64,000 bases of DNA. Origin: UBA4416 sp040387555 (GTDB taxonomy: Bacteria > Bacteroidota > Bacteroidia > B-17B0 > Aurantibacillaceae). Made by a program: the position numbers and the translations under genes. The DNA is taken from assembly GCA_040387555.1 (NCBI GenBank), contig JAZKDO010000005.1, positions 310,001 to 374,000 of the forward strand, given 5' to 3'. The notes below the pieces were generated by a model. The model made no database searches, was not told the DNA's origin, and saw only the letters and a program-made list of their open reading frames with translations. Of the stretch, positions 24,091 through 33,228 are shown piece after piece; the stretch's first letter is position 1, and each line of letters begins with the position of its first letter.

Positions 24091-24122
24091 CAAATATAAG
24101 CTTTTCGACGCTTTTTTTCAAA
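24091..24122 (-). promoter_or_regulatory. paaA promoter (Bacteroidota consensus)
   Basis: On minus, TTTG (24122-24119), exactly 20 nt, then TATATTTG (24098-24091). It predicts RNA starting near 24084 and a leader of about 15 nt before the paaA ATG. Confidence 0.78.
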
Positions 24123-24192
24123 GGTTTTTAACTGATTTTGGTCACTGTAAAACAATTAAAATCATTTAATGTTAATTCTCATATTAAAATTT

Positions 24193-24200
24193 TATTTTTG
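24193..24200 (+). promoter_or_regulatory. Probable -7 element of paaE
   Basis: TATTTTTG fits TAnnTTTG, 18 nt before the paaE ATG at 24219. A clear -33 box is not visible, which may mean dependence on an activator. Confidence 0.45.
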
Positions 24201-24218
24201 CCTTCTAAAATAAAAAAA

Positions 24219-25298
24219 ATGGCAAGATTTCATACCTTAAAAATTAAAGATGTTCGCAGAGAAACCGCCGATGCCGTTTCAATTGCGTTTGATATCCCTT
24301 TAGCAGTGCAACACGAATATCAATTTAAACAAGGTCAATATGTCACAGTTAAATTAACTGTAAATGGTGAAGAGCTTCGTAGATCTTATAGCATTTGTAC
24401 AAGCCCTTACAGCGAGAAAGAACTACGTGTGGCTGTGAAAGAGGTAAAAGATGGAAGGGCTTCTACTCTGATGAACCGTAATTGGAAAGTTGGAGAGAGT
24501 GTTGAAGTAATGACTCCTATGGGCAATTTCAGTTCTGTCCTTTCAGGTAACAATAAAAAACAATACGTTTTGTTTGCCGGAGGAAGTGGAATAACTCCTA
24601 TGATGAGCATTTTAAAAAGTGTTTTATATATTGAAAAACAAAGCACTGTTACTTTAGTCTATGCAAACCGTGATGAAGAATCAGTAATTTTTAAAACGGA
24701 ATTGGATAAAATCGTTACTGAAAACAGTGACAGAATTAAATTAGTGAACGTTTATGACAATCCAAAAACTCAAGTTAGTGATCTTCAAAAAGGATTGTTA
24801 ACTCCGGAACGTGTGAAGGCTATCATTGAAAATTATGGCGGAGTTAAGGCTGATGAATATTTTATTTGCGGCCCGGGCCCAATGATGGAAAATATAAAAC
24901 AGGCTTTAGAAGGATTAAAAGTTGACAAAGAAAAAATTCATATTGAATATTTTAGCGCTGTAGCGGATGCCGTTGCAAAAGCTGAAAAAACAGGTTCGGT
25001 TGTAGGTGCAGATGTGAACAGTGAGGTAACCGTTATACAATACGGCATAGAAACATCGATGAAATTGAATACAGGTGGTTTAACAATTTTGGATGCTGCT
25101 ATTGAAGCAGGAGTTGATGCGCCCTTCAGTTGTAAAGGCGCTGTTTGCTGTACCTGCCGTGCTAAGGTGATGGAAGGAAAAGTGAAAATGGATAATAATT
25201 TTGCTTTAACAGATGCTGAGGTAGAAGATGGTTTTGTGTTAACCTGCCAGGCTCATCCTTTAACCGAAAAGGTTGTGGTTGATTTTGATGCTGTATAA
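24219..25298 (+). CDS. paaE: Phenylacetyl-CoA epoxidase reductase subunit PaaE
   Basis: 359 residues from ATG 24219; an upstream TTG at 24138 would add 27 unsupported residues and lies before the -7 box. N-terminal FNR-like FAD domain (RRSYSICTSP near 50-60), NAD(P)H domain (AGGSGITPMMSILKS; YFICGPGPMM) and C-terminal plant-type 2Fe-2S ferredoxin with Cys305, Cys310, Cys313 and Cys343. It passes electrons from NADPH to PaaA. It is transcribed divergently from paaABC, whereas in many bacteria it is the fifth gene of the operon. A terminator follows. Confidence 0.95.
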   Translation: MARFHTLKIKDVRRETADAVSIAFDIPLAVQHEYQFKQGQYVTVKLTVNGEELRRSYSICTSPYSEKELRVAVKEVKDGRASTLMNRNWKVGESVEVMTPMGNFSSVLSGNNKKQYVLFAGGSGITPMMSILKSVLYIEKQSTVTLVYANRDEESVIFKTELDKIVTENSDRIKLVNVYDNPKTQVSDLQKGLLTPERVKAIIENYGGVKADEYFICGPGPMMENIKQALEGLKVDKEKIHIEYFSAVADAVAKAEKTGSVVGADVNSEVTVIQYGIETSMKLNTGGLTILDAAIEAGVDAPFSCKGAVCCTCRAKVMEGKVKMDNNFALTDAEVEDGFVLTCQAHPLTEKVVVDFDAV

Positions 25299-25320
25299 AT
25301 TTTATAACTAAATATTTTTT

Positions 25321-25350
25321 AAAAGCCTCTGTATTTGCAGGGGCTTTTTT
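25321..25350 (+). terminator. Intrinsic terminator after paaE
   Basis: GCCTCTG (25325-25331) pairs with CAGGGGC (25338-25344) with one G-U pair, 6-nt loop, then six T. An A run before the stem may let it also stop the converging gene. Confidence 0.88.
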
Positions 25351-25366
25351 GCAAAGAAAAGATTTT

Positions 25367-25912
25367 TTAAAATCCCAAACTCCGACTCAAAGAATAATTC
25401 CCTTCCACAATAAATTGTTCATTCACGTTTTTGCCTTTAATGATCAGCTCATTGGGGCAGGTTTTATTAATGTTGAGTTCCATATGAACGATGTTATGCG
25501 TTTTGGTTTCCATGGCAGCAAACATCATAACTTCCTGCATACTTAAGGGAGTTGTTTTTTTTAGGTCAAAATACCAGGTGTCTGTTTCTGTTAAAGTGAG
25601 GTAAGGAAATTTTTTATTAGGGTAACTGTTAAAGCCCGCAATGTAATACCTAACGGTATAAATGCTGTCTGTTAAATTGATCACGTATTTTTCAGTAAGT
25701 GTAATTCTTTTTTTCTTTGTTTTTACTTTTTGCCCATTGGATAGAGTCATTTCTGTAAAAGCGCTATCTACATGGCATTGGTAATAGATTAGAGAATCTC
25801 CCTGTTTGAGTTTTGCGATTTCTGTTTTACTAAAATGAGGAGGAAAATTATTCGCCACATTTTTTCCACAAAGCAGAACCAGTAAAAAGCAAATGAGTAC
25901 GGCTGATTTCAT
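25367..25912 (-). CDS. Exported protein of unknown function
   Basis: 181 residues with an N-terminal signal peptide (AVLICFLLVLLCGKNVA). The mature part is beta-rich (TLTEKYVINLTDSIYTVRYYIAGFN), consistent with a periplasmic or outer-membrane-associated beta sandwich; no domain recognised. Its ATG overlaps the purT stop by one base (TAATG), indicating coupled translation, although a metabolic link is not apparent. Confidence 0.65.
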   Translation of the reverse strand: MKSAVLICFLLVLLCGKNVANNFPPHFSKTEIAKLKQGDSLIYYQCHVDSAFTEMTLSNGQKVKTKKKRITLTEKYVINLTDSIYTVRYYIAGFNSYPNKKFPYLTLTETDTWYFDLKKTTPLSMQEVMMFAAMETKTHNIVHMELNINKTCPNELIIKGKNVNEQFIVEGNYSLSRSLGF

Positions 25913-27084
25913 TATTGGTTAACAATATTAATTTGCTTAGAAAAATCAATGGCTCTTTGTTTCACTGTGTTTATATCTGATTGCAGATTGTCATACGTTA
26001 ATACAACACCCATCCTTCGATACGGTCGTGTAGTAGGCTTGCCAAACAAACGTACATCTGTATTAGTCTTTTCCAATACTTGATTCACACCTGTAAATTG
26101 ATAATTTGTTCCGTCGGCTCCAGCTAATAATACGGCTGAAGCACCATGTTGTAGAAGTTGTATTTGTGGAATAGGGAATCCTAAAATAGCACGGGCGTGT
26201 AATTCAAATTCACTTAAATTTTGAGTGTTAGCCAATGTTACCATTCCTGTGTCATGCGGACGAGGCGATAATTCAGAAAAATAAATGCCTTTGTCAGTTA
26301 AAAAAAATTCCACGCCCCAGAGTCCGGCACCACTTAACGCTTTGGTTACTTTAGCGGCCATTTCCTGTGCTTCCTTCAAATCGGTATCACTGATTGCGCA
26401 TGGTTGCCAACTTTCCTGGTAATCACCGCGTTCTTGCCTGTGTCCAATTGGTGGACAAAACAAAGTGTTCCCGTTTTTTTGTGTAACTGTTAATAAGGTA
26501 ATTTCTGAATTGAATTTAATGAATTCTTCCACGATCACTTCTTTGTAATCTCCACGAGAACCTTCCATAGCATAATTCCAGGATTTTTCAATATCAGAGC
26601 TTGTTTTAATAACGCTTTGTCCCTTACCGCTGCTACTCATTAAAGGTTTAACTACACAAGGGATTCCAATTACAGAAATTGCCTTTTTGAATTCTTCAAG
26701 ATCTGTAGCGTATAAATAATTGGCCGTTCTTAATCCTAAATCTTTCGAAGCCAGATCACGAATGGCTTTTCGGTTCATGGTAAAATTAGCTGCTTTAGCA
26801 CTAGGAACAACAGTCGTTCCTTGCTTTTCATAATCGTAAAAGCGTTCGGTACGTATCGCCTCAATTTCAGGTACTATCAGGTCAGGTTTGTGTTTAGCCA
26901 CAATTTTATCCAAAGCATCTCCGTCCAACATATTGATCACTTCATACTCATGAGCAACTTGCATCGCAGGAGCATTTTCATATGAGTCCACCGCGATTAC
27001 ATATTGTCCCAGGCGCTGTAAGGCGATGGCTACTTCTTTTCCAAGTTCTCCTGAACCAAGCAATAGTATTTTCTGACGTGTCAT
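25912..27084 (-). CDS. purT: Formate-dependent phosphoribosylglycinamide formyltransferase (GAR transformylase 2)
   Basis: 390-residue ATP-grasp enzyme making formyl-GAR from GAR, formate and ATP in purine synthesis. N-terminal GSGELGKEVAIALQRLGQYVIAVD, the ATP-grasp stretch KPLMSSSGKGQSVI, and the metal/substrate site GVEFFLTDKGIYFSELSPRPHDTGMVTL. Full length for PurT and clearly different from PurK. It is the middle gene of three on the minus strand: 3 nt after the upstream hypothetical gene and overlapping the downstream one. Confidence 0.96.
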   Translation of the reverse strand: MTRQKILLLGSGELGKEVAIALQRLGQYVIAVDSYENAPAMQVAHEYEVINMLDGDALDKIVAKHKPDLIVPEIEAIRTERFYDYEKQGTTVVPSAKAANFTMNRKAIRDLASKDLGLRTANYLYATDLEEFKKAISVIGIPCVVKPLMSSSGKGQSVIKTSSDIEKSWNYAMEGSRGDYKEVIVEEFIKFNSEITLLTVTQKNGNTLFCPPIGHRQERGDYQESWQPCAISDTDLKEAQEMAAKVTKALSGAGLWGVEFFLTDKGIYFSELSPRPHDTGMVTLANTQNLSEFELHARAILGFPIPQIQLLQHGASAVLLAGADGTNYQFTGVNQVLEKTNTDVRLFGKPTTRPYRRMGVVLTYDNLQSDINTVKQRAIDFSKQINIVNQ

Positions 27085-27087
27085 TAT

Positions 27088-27726
27088 TTAAAATCTAAAT
27101 TTTAGAGTTGCCGGTAGTTTGTCTTTTAACACGGTGAAATATAATCCGTAACCTGCCGCTAAACCAATAGTTCCACCAATAAGCGCCTGAATCCTTCTTT
27201 TACTCCTTGAGACGCGTTCGTATCCTAATATATATGAATCATGATCAATGTAATTCGGATTAGAGATTGTTTTATGTTTGATCCGCACCTTGGTGATTCC
27301 ACTAAGTGCCATATAGCTATAAGGGAAAATAGGTGCAAAAAACACTCCAAGACCGCCACTTGCTAAGCCAACTATTCCGGCGCCGATCAAACAACCACGC
27401 CCTTTAAATCCTTTTCTTGCGTCACGTTCTCCATACATGTAATATTGCATTTCTTCCCGTGTAAAATAGTTTCCTTTAATGCTATCCTGGGTATAATAAT
27501 AATCAGTAAAACCGGAAGCGTATTTCACGCAATAGATCTCATCATATTCGTAGTGTAATTTTTCAGAAATGTTCGAAGGATTCACAATCGTTACAGCACC
27601 AATTAAGGTATCCAGCACCTTCTCTATCACATAATTCCCATTCATTAATAATATAGTGTCCTTGTTTTGCGCACGACTGTTAAAAGTAAAAACAATGAAA
27701 AGAATGAATAAAAAAATAGTGCGCAT
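27088..27726 (-). CDS. Exported/membrane protein of unknown function
   Basis: 212 residues: a signal peptide ending SRA-Q, a beta-rich region (DTILLMNGNYVIEKVLDTLIGAVTI; EYDEIYCVKYASGFTDYYYTQD) of the type that reads out a modification request in Bacteroidota lipoproteins, then two glycine-rich hydrophobic helices (GCLIGAGIVGLASGGLGVFF; ALIGGTIGLAAGYGLYFTV). It is probably anchored in the membrane. It is first of the operon with purT. No family assigned. Confidence 0.65.
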   Translation of the reverse strand: MRTIFLFILFIVFTFNSRAQNKDTILLMNGNYVIEKVLDTLIGAVTIVNPSNISEKLHYEYDEIYCVKYASGFTDYYYTQDSIKGNYFTREEMQYYMYGERDARKGFKGRGCLIGAGIVGLASGGLGVFFAPIFPYSYMALSGITKVRIKHKTISNPNYIDHDSYILGYERVSRSKRRIQALIGGTIGLAAGYGLYFTVLKDKLPATLKFRF

Positions 27727-27818
27727 TATTGGAAAATTTATATTACAAGTTTACAAATTATACCAAATAAAAACTACGAAATAGGAGACATTTAAGGGTT
27801 TTGTCTGAAATACTTTAA

Positions 27819-28889
27819 TTAACCTTCAAATTTAAATGAAGTTGATCTAACAGTCTGGATTTCTTTTCCATTAAAAGTAAAGGTATTAATCAATTCTTTT
27901 GCTTCCGGCAATTCAAATACTTCCTTTAAATTTCTAATTTTTCCAATTGGAACGTCTAGTTTTAAACAGCGTTCAAATAGTTCTTCAAATTTGAATTTAC
28001 GGATTGTATTTTCCAATTCAACATATAACATATCTCGATGCGATACTCGTTGTTGATTGTCAATATAATCTGAAAGTAGATATAACTCTAAATTTAAAAT
28101 ATCGCAAAGTGATTTAAACTGTTTGTTATTTCCAATGGCAAAAGTAACAGCTTGTTCATCATTTGTAGTGAATATTTCTCCGTAGGGTGCGATGTTAGGA
28201 TGAAGTGAACCTTGAGCTTTGGGCAAATGATGAGCGATAAGCCAGTTCGTAGCCTGATTGGCAAGGGAAGCCACAGCAGTATCAAATAAAGAAACGCTTA
28301 TGTATGAGCCAGTCAGTGTTTTGTATTTTTTTAAAAGAGCCAATAAAACGCCTTCTTTTAACTGGTGGCCAGCTAATATATCTATCATGGCAACCGGCAT
28401 TTTTAAAGGTTTGGCATCTTTTTCTCCGTTCATAAACATAAATCCACTCTCTGCCTGAAGAATCAAGTCATATGCAGTGCGGGAACTCGTTGTTCCAAAA
28501 CCATTAATAGAGGCATAAATTAAACCAGGATTGATATTTTTTAAAGTGCTATAATCAACTTTCAATTTTATATCGTCTCCTAATTTATAATTAGAAATTA
28601 AAATGTCTGATGTTTTTATTATAGTATAAAATTGTGATAGGTCTTTTTCGTCAGAAAGGTCTAAAAACAATACGTTTTTGCCGGCATTAATACTCCAGTA
28701 ATAAGCACTTTCCTTTTCAAAAGCATTTTCATCATGTAATTTCCAACTGCGGGTTACATCGCCATCTGTTTTTGGATTTTCAATTTTAATTACTTTCGCG
28801 CCAAGCTCTGCAAAAAACAATCCCACAGAAGGTCCGGCAAGCACACCTGCCAGCTCAATAACCGTAATATCTGAAAATAATTTATTCAT
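27819..28889 (-). CDS. Class III CoA transferase (CaiB/BaiF family)
   Basis: 356 residues. N-terminal VIELAGVLAGPSVGLFFAELGAKVIKIENP is the family hallmark; the catalytic aspartate is expected in MPVAMIDILAGHQL near residue 166. Such enzymes move CoA between carboxylates (or racemise 2-methylacyl-CoA); the substrate here is unknown. The gene is 16 nt after the aldo/keto reductase and likely in one transcript with it. Confidence 0.87.
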   Translation of the reverse strand: MNKLFSDITVIELAGVLAGPSVGLFFAELGAKVIKIENPKTDGDVTRSWKLHDENAFEKESAYYWSINAGKNVLFLDLSDEKDLSQFYTIIKTSDILISNYKLGDDIKLKVDYSTLKNINPGLIYASINGFGTTSSRTAYDLILQAESGFMFMNGEKDAKPLKMPVAMIDILAGHQLKEGVLLALLKKYKTLTGSYISVSLFDTAVASLANQATNWLIAHHLPKAQGSLHPNIAPYGEIFTTNDEQAVTFAIGNNKQFKSLCDILNLELYLLSDYIDNQQRVSHRDMLYVELENTIRKFKFEELFERCLKLDVPIGKIRNLKEVFELPEAKELINTFTFNGKEIQTVRSTSFKFEG

Positions 28890-28905
28890 TTAAATTGATG
28901 AAGTA

Positions 28906-29892
28906 TTAAAACGCAGCTTGTATAGGTTTATTATCCAAAATGCTTTCTATTTTATCTATAACGTCACTTGTTAATAATGGTACAACATCTAATGCGGTTA
29001 AGTTTTCAATCAATTGTTCTTTTTTAGATGCACCTAAAATTGTAGTGCTTACATATGGATTTTTCACTGTCCATGCAATTGCAAGTTTCGACATGCTGGT
29101 GCCGAGTTCATTTGCCAAAGAGGTTAGTTGCTTGGTTTGCTCAATTTTTTTTGTTTCACCAAGAGCGCGTTCTTTTAACCAGTCCATTCCTTCAATGTGT
29201 AAACGGTTATCTTTCGGGATGCCATCATTATATTTCCCGGATAGTAATCCGGAAGCCAATGGGCTCCAGATGGTAGTTCCCAAGCCAAAATCCCTGAACA
29301 ATAATAAAAAATCCTTTTCTATTTTGGTTCTTTCGAACATATTGTACTGTGGTTGCTCCATTGTTGGGCCAATCAAACGATTTCTTTCAGCGAATACAAA
29401 AGCTGCCATAATCTCATCATTAGCCCATTCGCTAGTGCCCCAATATAAAATTTTGCCTTGTTGAATTAATGTATTCATTGCCAAAACCGTCTCTTCAATG
29501 GGCGTATTTTTATCTGGGCGGTGACAGAAAAATAAATCAATATAATCAACCTGCAAACGCTTTAAGGCTGCGTGGCAACCTTCAACGATATGCTTTCGCG
29601 ATAAACCCGTTTGATTTGGTTTTTTATCTTCATAACCGAAATATACTTTGCTACTCACGCAGTAAGAACTGCGGGCCCAGTTTTTTTTCTTTAAAATGCT
29701 ACCCATCACTTCCTCCGATTTTCCGGCCGCGTAAACTTCTGCGTTATCAAAAAAGTTAACACCATGATCATACGCAATGGTTAATAGTTCATCGGCTGTA
29801 TTATTTTCAATTTGTTTACCAAAGGTGATCCATGAACCAAACGATAAAGCACTTAACTGTAAACCTGATTTTCCGAGACGTCTGTATTCCAT
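28906..29892 (-). CDS. Aldo/keto reductase, AKR6/YghZ (Kv-beta-like) type
   Basis: 328 residues from the ATG at 29892 (MEYRRLGKSGLQLSALSFG, the family start); a longer reading from 29955 adds 21 hydrophobic, unlikely residues. The catalytic tetrad is visible as Asp/Tyr in NFFDNAEVYAAGKSEE, Lys in CVSSKVYFG and His in DLFFCHRPD; NADPH loop GTSEWANDE and the C-terminal TILGASKKEQLIENL complete the fold. It reduces aldehydes such as methylglyoxal or xenobiotic carbonyls in related proteins. Confidence 0.9.
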   Translation of the reverse strand: MEYRRLGKSGLQLSALSFGSWITFGKQIENNTADELLTIAYDHGVNFFDNAEVYAAGKSEEVMGSILKKKNWARSSYCVSSKVYFGYEDKKPNQTGLSRKHIVEGCHAALKRLQVDYIDLFFCHRPDKNTPIEETVLAMNTLIQQGKILYWGTSEWANDEIMAAFVFAERNRLIGPTMEQPQYNMFERTKIEKDFLLLFRDFGLGTTIWSPLASGLLSGKYNDGIPKDNRLHIEGMDWLKERALGETKKIEQTKQLTSLANELGTSMSKLAIAWTVKNPYVSTTILGASKKEQLIENLTALDVVPLLTSDVIDKIESILDNKPIQAAF

Positions 29893-30077
29893 AATAGTTG
29901 TATAAATGTTGCATAAAAGTATAATTTTAAAGCTTAAACACAAGGCTTTTTGCATTTTGATTTTTTTAAATTGTAAGTTCTACAGAATAGTTTTCAATTG
30001 GAATTTTCTGATTGTAATATTGTGAAATGGTAGATGAAACATATGCCAATTAATTTAACAGACCTTAAAATTTAAAC

Positions 30078-30677
30078 ATGAAAACAACATTCTCCATTAT
30101 TGCAATAACCATTTTATTTTCTTCCTGCAACAATTCAAAACAGGAAGCCGAATTAGAAAAACAACATTTTATGGATTCAGTGAATGCCGTTAATGCGGTT
30201 ACCAGAGCAGTGGACTCTGTTAATAGGGCAGCAAACTCTACAGCAGCTGGAATGGAAACAAATACGATGACAATTATAAATATGCAGGAGGCTCCTCCAA
30301 TAAAACCAAGAACAACTGTTAAAACTCCAAAACAGGCTCCTACTACTACGCAACCTGTAGCTTCAGGAAGTCAGACTGTTACAACAACTTCTACTACCAC
30401 TAGCAATGCGCCTGCTGCTGGAGGATCAGGGACCGCAGCCAGTTCATCAACTGTTACTGAAAAGAAAACCATAAGTAATAAAACAAAAGGGGCCGTAATT
30501 GGCGCTGCAACAGGAGCAGCTGCAGGGGCTGCCGCAGGAGCAATATTAAATAAAAACAATCGTGGCGCCGGTGCTGTTTTAGGCGGAGTTATTGGTGGCG
30601 CTGTTGGTTCAGGAGTTGGTTACGGAATTGGAAATAATAAAGATAAAAAAGATACGGCGAAAACAACAAAGCCTTAA
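30078..30677 (+). CDS. Lipoprotein with glycine-zipper domain
   Basis: 199 residues. Signal peptide with lipobox LFSSC, then a coil, a Thr/Pro/Ala-rich linker (residues about 75-130) and a C-terminal glycine zipper: KGAVIGAATGAAAGAAAGAI and RGAGAVLGGVIGGAVGSGVG. Glycine-zipper lipoproteins insert two close-packed helices into the envelope and often report envelope stress. Alone on its strand; it is followed by a terminator that overlaps the end of the converging aldehyde dehydrogenase. Confidence 0.8.
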   Translation: MKTTFSIIAITILFSSCNNSKQEAELEKQHFMDSVNAVNAVTRAVDSVNRAANSTAAGMETNTMTIINMQEAPPIKPRTTVKTPKQAPTTTQPVASGSQTVTTTSTTTSNAPAAGGSGTAASSSTVTEKKTISNKTKGAVIGAATGAAAGAAAGAILNKNNRGAGAVLGGVIGGAVGSGVGYGIGNNKDKKDTAKTTKP

Positions 30678-30695
30678 TTATAATATAAAGAGAGG

Positions 30696-30731
30696 AAGCC
30701 ATTCGTTGAAAAAGCGGATGGCTTTTATTTT
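30696..30731 (+). terminator. Intrinsic terminator after the glycine-zipper lipoprotein
   Basis: AAGCCATTCG (30696-30705) pairs with CGGATGGCTT (30715-30724; one G-U pair), followed by TTATTTT. It overlaps the last codons of the converging aldehyde dehydrogenase gene. Confidence 0.75.
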
Positions 30732-32143
30732 ACCAAAACCTTTGGTTCCAGCATATCCAACATGGCGTATTTCACACCTTCTCTGCCAAGGCCACTATCT
30801 TTTACTCCACCGTAGGGCATTTGATCAAAGCGCAGCGTGGGCACATGATTATGAATCACACCGCCGACTTCAATCTGTTGAAAACACTTGTCGAGTTCGG
30901 TAATATCATTTGTAAATACACCACATTGTAAACCAAATCTGGTATTGTTTGCCTGATCAATTGCTTTTTCTATTGTTTCGTAGTTATTAATACAAATCAC
31001 CGGGCCAAATACTTCTTCCGCATACACTTTCATATTGTGATTACAATTAATCAAGATCGTTGGTTCCATAAAACTTCCTTCTCTTTTTCCACCACAAATT
31101 AATTGCGCTCCCTGCTGAATAGCTTCATGGATCCAATCTTCCACACGTTTGGCATTTGCTTCATCAATCATATGGGAAACATCGGTTAAGGGATTTAAGG
31201 GATCACCTTTTTTTAACTGGAGCGTTAATGCTTTTATTTCATCCACAAATTTTTGATAGATAGAACTGTGCACGATAAACCGCTGTGCATGAATGCAGAT
31301 TTGGCCGCTATATGCAAAAGCGCCCATCAACGATTTTGTAAGTGCATCCTTCATGTCCGTACTTTTGGTGATAATGGTTGCTGCATTTCCTCCAAGTTCG
31401 AGTACAACTTTTTTCTTTCCGCATTGGCTTTTCATTTTCCAACCTATATCAGGAGAACCAGTAAAGCTGAGTAATTTAAAACGCTCATCGGTCACTAATA
31501 AATTTCCGGTTTCTCGATCCATCGGTAAAATGGAAACGGCACCTTTTGGTAACTCGGTTTGGTTAATGATTTTTGCTAATTCTAAACATGATAACGGTGT
31601 ACGACTTGCTGGTTTTAAAATAATGGGGCAACCGCTTGCAATGGCAGGTGCAATTTTATGTACAGCTAAATTCATGGGAAAATTAAACGGTGCAATACCA
31701 GCTATTAAACCAATAGGAAAGTATTCAACAATGCCTTCTTTTCCTTCTCCTGTTGGTGCCCAGTCTAATGACATATATTCTTTAGGAATCCGTTTACTTT
31801 CTTCAGCGGCTATTAAAAAAGTCTGCGCCGAACGCTCTATTTCTGCTAAGGCATATTTCATGGGTTTGCCGGATTCCATGCATAAAATTTTGGCGAGATG
31901 ATCTCTTTTAGAAGTGATTGTTTCTGAGATCTGTTTTAAAATGGTAAACTTTTTTAAAGAGGATAAATTCTTCAATTCTTCTTTTAATGATAATGCTTTT
32001 TCTATCGCTTCATTTAAAATGTTTTCGTCTGCTAAATAGGTTGTTGCTACCAGCGAGCCATCAAAGGGATTTCTAACTTCTAGATATTGACCAGTGCTTA
32101 CGAATTTGCCGGCCGCATAAATATTATAGTGTTGATCAAGCAT
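30725..32143 (-). CDS. NAD(P)-dependent aldehyde dehydrogenase
   Basis: 472-residue ALDH superfamily enzyme. Asn154 (PFNFPMNL), general base Glu249 (LELGGNAA) and catalytic Cys283 (GQICIHAQR) are present, with the C-terminal QMPYGGVKDSGLGREG. The combination resembles the lactaldehyde/glyceraldehyde-3-phosphate non-phosphorylating branch, but the substrate cannot be fixed. It lacks the C-terminal hydratase domain of PaaZ, so it is not the ring-opening enzyme of the phenylacetate path. Its ATG overlaps the gldA stop (TAATG). Confidence 0.9.
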   Translation of the reverse strand: MLDQHYNIYAAGKFVSTGQYLEVRNPFDGSLVATTYLADENILNEAIEKALSLKEELKNLSSLKKFTILKQISETITSKRDHLAKILCMESGKPMKYALAEIERSAQTFLIAAEESKRIPKEYMSLDWAPTGEGKEGIVEYFPIGLIAGIAPFNFPMNLAVHKIAPAIASGCPIILKPASRTPLSCLELAKIINQTELPKGAVSILPMDRETGNLLVTDERFKLLSFTGSPDIGWKMKSQCGKKKVVLELGGNAATIITKSTDMKDALTKSLMGAFAYSGQICIHAQRFIVHSSIYQKFVDEIKALTLQLKKGDPLNPLTDVSHMIDEANAKRVEDWIHEAIQQGAQLICGGKREGSFMEPTILINCNHNMKVYAEEVFGPVICINNYETIEKAIDQANNTRFGLQCGVFTNDITELDKCFQQIEVGGVIHNHVPTLRFDQMPYGGVKDSGLGREGVKYAMLDMLEPKVLVK

Positions 32144-33048
32144 TATTTTTTAGTCAATGCCTTAAAAACATCCTCAAGTCTTTGTTCTTCTTTATTCATG
32201 GTCATTACGCTCAAATTGTGTTTAACAGCGTAATTAAATAATTCTTTCCTTACATCATTTTCCAAATTTGAAATGATCTTCCAGGTCTTCCCTTCAATCA
32301 ATATGGCATCTTCCACGCCACTAATTGATTTAAGAGAATTAACCGAAACTTCTTTATCAAATTCAACCGTTATAATTTGTTTGGTAGTGTTTTGTTGCAA
32401 AGTTTGAGTGGTATCGTTAGCTACGATTTCTCCTTTATTAATAATAATCACGCGATCACACACAGCTTCCACTTCCTGCATAATGTGAGTGCTCAACATC
32501 ACTGTTTTTTGTTTCCCTAATTTTTTAATCAGGCCTCTAATTTCTTCCAACTGATTCGGATCTAAACCAGTGGTAGGTTCATCCATGATCAAAACTTTGG
32601 GATCATGTATCATGGCTTGCGCCAAACCAACTCGCTGACGATATCCTTTTGATAAAGCGCCGATCTTTTTATTTTGTTCAACCTGTAAACCTGTCGCCTC
32701 GATCATTTCTTTAACGCGTTCTTTTTTGTTTTTGATATGATATAATCCACCGATGAATTCTAAAAATTCTTTTACATACATATCCAGGTACAATGGATTA
32801 TGCTCAGGAAGGTAGCCAATTTGTTTTCTTACTTCAATGCTTTGTTCATTGGTATTAAATCCGCAAACCGTTGCAGAGCCTTCTGAAGGTGGAATATAAC
32901 AGGTTAAGATTTTCATCATAGTGCTTTTTCCTGCTCCGTTTGGCCCAAGAAAACCAACAATTTCATTAGTCCCTATTTCAAAAGAGATATTGTTTAACGC
33001 TTTTTGGACACCGTATAGTTTAGTGATATTATTTACTTTAATTGACAT
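32143..33048 (-). CDS. gldA: Gliding-motility-type ABC transporter ATPase GldA
   Basis: 301 residues. Walker A GPNGAGKST (35-43), signature LSKGYRQRVGLAQA, Walker B VLIMDEPTTGLDPNQ and the H-loop STHIMQE, then a C-terminal extension ending EEQRLEDVFKALTKK that fits GldA. With GldF and GldG it forms an ABC system required for gliding in Flavobacteria; GldF/GldG are not in the window. A possible -7 (TATTTTTG, 33073-33066 on minus) lies 18 nt before the ATG. A related Na+/ABC-2 ATPase cannot be excluded. Confidence 0.82.
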   Translation of the reverse strand: MSIKVNNITKLYGVQKALNNISFEIGTNEIVGFLGPNGAGKSTMMKILTCYIPPSEGSATVCGFNTNEQSIEVRKQIGYLPEHNPLYLDMYVKEFLEFIGGLYHIKNKKERVKEMIEATGLQVEQNKKIGALSKGYRQRVGLAQAMIHDPKVLIMDEPTTGLDPNQLEEIRGLIKKLGKQKTVMLSTHIMQEVEAVCDRVIIINKGEIVANDTTQTLQQNTTKQIITVEFDKEVSVNSLKSISGVEDAILIEGKTWKIISNLENDVRKELFNYAVKHNLSVMTMNKEEQRLEDVFKALTKK

Positions 33049-33094
33049 AGTGCTGGTTTGTATCTCAAAAATAGTGTTTTTTTTGTTAGAATAT

Positions 33095-33212
33095 AATGGA
33101 ACGCAGATTGCGCTGATGGTTAAGATTTATTAGGTAAAAAATTGATCATGATGAAATATTTAATATGAAATCTTATAAAATCATTGGTAATCTGTGTCAT
33201 CCGCGTTCTATT
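33095..33212. repeat. Dispersed palindromic repeat, two arms, between gldA and rsgA
   Basis: The left arm (33095-33128) is the reverse complement of a relative of the right arm (33168-33212): both share AAATCTTA at their inner ends and a GTGT.ATC.GCGTTC.ATT-type core at their outer ends. A third copy lies at 42085-42111, matching the left arm at 22 of 26 positions and the right arm at 20 of 23. No coding potential. The right arm ends 3 nt before the -7 box of rsgA. Confidence 0.7.
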
Positions 33213-33215
33213 CAT

Positions 33216-33223
33216 TATCTTTG
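33216..33223 (+). promoter_or_regulatory. -7 element of rsgA just after the dispersed repeat
   Basis: TATCTTTG fits TAnnTTTG and ends 5 nt before the rsgA ATG at 33229, so RNA would begin at or next to the start codon (leaderless). The -33 region TGTG (33193-33196) is one base off TTTG at 19-nt spacing and is supplied by the repeat. Confidence 0.5.
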
Positions 33224-33228
33224 TTCCA

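Noticed and set aside
28940..29464. 174-codon plus-strand frame antisense to the aldo/keto reductase
   Set aside because: Shadow frame; the minus-strand protein has the full catalytic tetrad and family start.
30725..32143. Aldehyde dehydrogenase as the ring-opening PaaZ
   Set aside because: It lacks the C-terminal MaoC hydratase domain and is too short (472 residues).
33184..33228. Upstream start for rsgA
   Set aside because: It would encode part of the dispersed repeat and lie before the -7 element; the ATG at 33229 begins the conserved protein.
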